A DNA stretch of 64,000 nt, from NCBI GenBank assembly GCA_002734065.2, contig NVXU02000045.1, forward strand, positions 1 through 64,000. The letters are read 5' to 3'. The notes below the pieces were generated by a model. It was not told the origin of the DNA. It ran no database searches and saw only the letters and a list, made by a program, of their open reading frames with translations. Made by a program: the position numbers and the translations under genes. Source of the stretch: Fluviicola sp. (lineage in GTDB: Bacteria; Bacteroidota; Bacteroidia; Flavobacteriales_D; Crocinitomicaceae). Position 1 is the stretch's first letter. Each line of letters opens with the position of its first letter. Positions 63,176 to 64,000 of this stretch are shown here, piece after piece.

Positions 63176-63209
63176 TGCAGACGCTTGATTTTTAAGTAAT
63201 TGTTCTAAT

Positions 63210-63240
63210 TTCCAAATTCCAAATTCTGAATTCTGAATTT
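63210..63240. repeat. Heptamer array before secD
   Basis: Four 7-bp units (TTCCAAA, TTCCAAA, TTCTGAA, TTCTGAA) then TTT. The right half is itself palindromic around GAATTC. It lies upstream of the secD promoter. Confidence 0.75.
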
Positions 63241-63266
63241 GATTATCAAAATACCTCTACTTATTA

Positions 63267-63297
63267 TTGTCTTTAAGAAAGCAAAATTCTATATTTG
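63267..63297 (+). promoter_or_regulatory. Predicted promoter of secD
   Basis: TTG (63267-63269) and TATATTTG (63290-63297) are 20 bases apart, a close match to the Bacteroidota promoter. The start codon is 33 bases downstream of the -7 element. Confidence 0.7.
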
Positions 63298-63330
63298 CAG
63301 GCTTAATTAATAATAAACTAATTTACGAAA

Positions 63331-64000
63331 ATGCGTAATAAAGGATTTTTTTGGTTTTTAACCATTTTGTTGACAGTAATCTGTGTGTATCAGCTGTCAT
63401 TTACATTTGTTTCTAACGGAGTTGAGAAGAAAGCAGAGAAAGAAGCAACGACTAAAGTTGAGGAGTTAAAAAAGTTAGCTTTCGAAGGGGATACAACTGA
63501 AATTCTACCCAACGGTGTTGTTATCGATTTCAACAATCCAGAAGCGGAAGAAATTGCAAAATCAGCATACATCAATGACATCTTAAAAAACAAAGCAGAA
63601 AAGGCGGTTTACCCTCTTTTTGGTTCTTCGTTTAAAGAAGTTAAGAAAAGAAGTTTAGCCTTTGGTTTGGATCTTGTCGGTGGAATGAGTGTTACGGTAG
63701 AGTTATCTATACCAGAATTGGTAAAAAACTACGCACGAAACAAAAACGAAGCGAAATTTAAGAAAGTACACAAAGCAGCATTGGCTGAATACGGTAAAAA
63801 CGGAGGTGATTTCATTTCAATTTTTGTTGCCAAACATAACGAATTGAATCCAGACATGGACCTAGTTCGTTTATTTGCTATTTCAGACATCGACGAACTT
63901 AAAGTGAAGTCAACGGATGAAGAGGTTGTGGATTTCTTGAAAGGAAAAGAGTCTGTTTCTATGGACGGTGTTTCTGAAATATTGAGTCGTAGAATTAATC
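63331..64000 (+). CDS. secD: SecD or SecDF protein, N-terminal part
   Basis: The first ~223 residues are present; the gene runs off the window. They match SecD/SecDF, which uses the proton gradient to pull proteins out of the Sec channel. An N-terminal membrane segment (FFWFLTILLTVICVYQLSF) is followed by a long periplasmic region containing the family motif LAFGLDLVGGMSVTVEL. In Bacteroidota SecD and SecF are often one polypeptide; the missing 3' end is needed to tell. The start ATG lies 33 bases after a good promoter. Confidence 0.92.
   Translation, partial: MRNKGFFWFLTILLTVICVYQLSFTFVSNGVEKKAEKEATTKVEELKKLAFEGDTTEILPNGVVIDFNNPEAEEIAKSAYINDILKNKAEKAVYPLFGSSFKEVKKRSLAFGLDLVGGMSVTVELSIPELVKNYARNKNEAKFKKVHKAALAEYGKNGGDFISIFVAKHNELNPDMDLVRLFAISDIDELKVKSTDEEVVDFLKGKESVSMDGVSEILSRRIN

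Overview
The window is AT-rich chromosomal DNA from a member of the Bacteroidota, most likely the order Flavobacteriales. The evidence is: five secreted proteins ending in type IX secretion (T9SS) sorting domains, promoters of the TAnnTTTG (-7) type, a fused CcoN/CcoO cbb3 oxidase subunit, a fused alpha/beta 2-oxoacid dehydrogenase E1, and a ribosomal protein S16 with a long acidic tail. I see no insertion sequence, prophage, CRISPR array or rRNA operon. It reads as core genome with lineage-specific secreted proteins and many short intergenic repeats.

Layout. 1-2330: a heptamer array, a flavin-reductase-like gene, a hexapeptide acetyltransferase bracketed by two ~95 bp direct repeats that each carry a promoter-like motif, and a small lipoprotein. 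2512-4014: tRNA-Leu(UAG) with promoter and terminator, then trigger factor. 4236-8398 (minus): a phosphodiesterase, a small outer-membrane-like protein, an alpha/beta hydrolase and SppA. 8608-14561 (plus): an SBBP-repeat protein, an M14 carboxypeptidase and a PafA-like phosphatase broken by two compensating one-base frameshifts. 14724-16931 (minus): LptF/G permease and Tgt. 17008-28667 (plus): glycosyltransferase, ECF sigma factor, RsmG, and a 2,672-residue adhesin with exact internal DNA repeats.

28661-39245 (minus) is the respiratory centre: hemN, ccoI, then ccoS-NO-Q-P-G-H and a TauE/SafE-like gene. Two Crp/Fnr regulators (39334-40742) sit beside it. The promoter in front of ccoS has a perfect Crp/Fnr-type dyad about 41 bases upstream of the predicted start and no -33 element, as expected for an activator-dependent promoter. 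40745-45370 holds an aminotransferase, a VanX-like dipeptidase, and a metal module: a ZIP transporter and an outer-membrane protein divergent from a DtxR/MntR-type regulator, with a perfect dyad inside the transporter promoter.

45504-49872 (minus): GNAT acetyltransferase, secreted esterase, SGNH-like lipoprotein, FadL-type porin. 50177-52250 (plus): rpsP, a strong terminator, rimM and trmN6. 52289-55945 (minus): a thioredoxin-like protein, a short MreB-like protein and the fused E1. 56271-64000 (plus): an unlisted 35-residue membrane protein, a T9SS protein, two glycosyltransferases, a heptose-bisphosphate-type phosphatase, a MORN-like protein, a lipoprotein and the start of secD/secDF, cut by the window edge.

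The most unusual features are degenerate 7-9 bp intergenic arrays, often in inverted pairs (one lies in frame inside ccoI), two copies of a G/C-rich palindromic element, and the two regulator dyads. All functional calls rest on reading translated motifs; no database search or structure prediction was run.
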